From Gnetum montanum (Eukaryota > Streptophyta > Gnetopsida > Gnetales > Gnetaceae): DNA of 41,347 nucleotides. The translations under genes were made by a program, and so were the position numbers. The notes beneath the pieces were generated by a model that worked only from the letters and a program-made list of their open reading frames with translations, was not told where the DNA came from and ran no database searches. The stretch covers positions 16,562-57,908 of the forward strand of contig MNCI01001868.1 of NCBI GenBank assembly GCA_015680685.1, given 5' to 3'. Shown piece after piece: positions 40,884 to 41,347 of the stretch (positions are counted from its first letter, which is position 1; every line of letters begins with the position of its first letter).

Positions 40884-41347
40884 ATGGGCAGGAAAACAAG
40901 CACTGGAAACACAAGTGATGGGAGTGACGGTGATGATGGCACAACCGAGGCTACTAGCTTTCCGAGGGGTGGAGTGAGGCAAGGGCCGTAGGATGGTCTT
41001 TCCGGCAGCCTAGTTAGGCCTGTAGGGACTGACGATGGCGTGGCCAGGACAACGATGGATCTATCGGGAGGATCCATTGGGCGGGGGTGTGGGGAGATGG
41101 GTTTCAAGGCATGCTCACAAGAAGGGGGGATGATGTGCTTAAAGGTGGGATGGCCACCAAAGGAGGTAGTTCAAGCGTTGAAACTGTGCCAATTGGGCAA
41201 ATTTGTGTTGGAGGTCATGTACCCTAGAATGGACCTCATCTGACGATGGGCCAAGGTGGCCTTGGGTTTAGAGAATGTGAAAGTGTGCAGCCTCTCGAAT
41301 GATAGGCTCCTCTTTGCATTCAAGACAAAGGCGGATAGAGAACGTGT
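40884..41347 (+). pseudogene. Start of a LINE ORF1 (DUF4283-like), runs off the window
   Basis: GC content rises at about 40860. From ATG 40884 the frame reads MGRKTSTGNTSDGSDGDDGT and later LENVKVCSLSNDRLLFAFKT followed by KADRERV at the edge. The S-x-x-N-x-R-x-L-F-x-F-x-x-x-x-D-x-x-R-V pattern is that of DUF4283, the N-terminal domain of many plant LINE ORF1 proteins. In-frame stops at 40989 (TAG) and 41241 (TGA) make it a pseudogene. Antisense to ALG12. Confidence 0.5.

Noticed and set aside
1-41347. CRISPR array, tRNA or rRNA genes
   Set aside because: No array of short regular repeats with unique spacers, and no tRNA or rRNA sequence was noticed on reading both strands; the genome is eukaryotic.

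Overview
The window looks like nuclear DNA of a seed plant, most likely a gymnosperm (conifer, cycad or Ginkgo type). The reasons are AT-rich intergenic DNA, a small plant-specific DUF3339 gene, and a second, widely split gene whose introns reach 7 to 10 kb and are filled with old LINEs, a Ty3/gypsy chromovirus and solo LTRs. The species cannot be named from the sequence alone.

Layout. 1-4.4 kb: several LTRs (about 715-755 bp) of one retroelement family. One copy keeps part of its internal region, which has a broken coiled-coil protein gene and no visible pol. The first 624 bases contain an apparent assembly error: the block between the single Ns at 54 and 482 is inverted. 4.4-6.5 kb: AT-rich intergenic DNA with a three-times repeated segment of about 300 bp. 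6.5-7.76 kb: a GC- and CpG-richer promoter followed by an intact single-exon DUF3339 gene on the plus strand (69 aa). 7.76-11.2 kb: intergenic, with no gene seen. 11.22 kb to the right edge: one gene on the minus strand.

The main result is that minus-strand gene. Thirteen short exons between 11220 and 39965 join with GT-AG borders and matching phases into an uninterrupted 353-residue C-terminal part of ALG12. This is the ER alpha-1,6-mannosyltransferase (GT22 family) that adds the eighth mannose to the lipid-linked N-glycan precursor. The 5' exons lie beyond the right edge. Individual exons are 59-118 bases, so open-reading-frame calling alone misses the gene.

The ALG12 introns hold almost all the rest. 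The 10.5-kb intron (18801-29337) contains a LINE interrupted by a solo LTR and by a chromovirus with both LTRs (22875-28259). The 7.5-kb intron (29410-36865) contains a 5.5-kb LINE with a candidate target-site duplication. The 2.7-kb intron has a 5'-truncated LINE tail. The intron running off the right edge contains the start of another LINE ORF1. The large LINEs and the chromovirus all lie antisense to ALG12; the solo LTR and two small fragments are in the sense direction. Every retroelement reading frame seen is broken, so the only genes that look functional are ALG12 and the DUF3339 gene. No tRNA, rRNA or CRISPR was seen.
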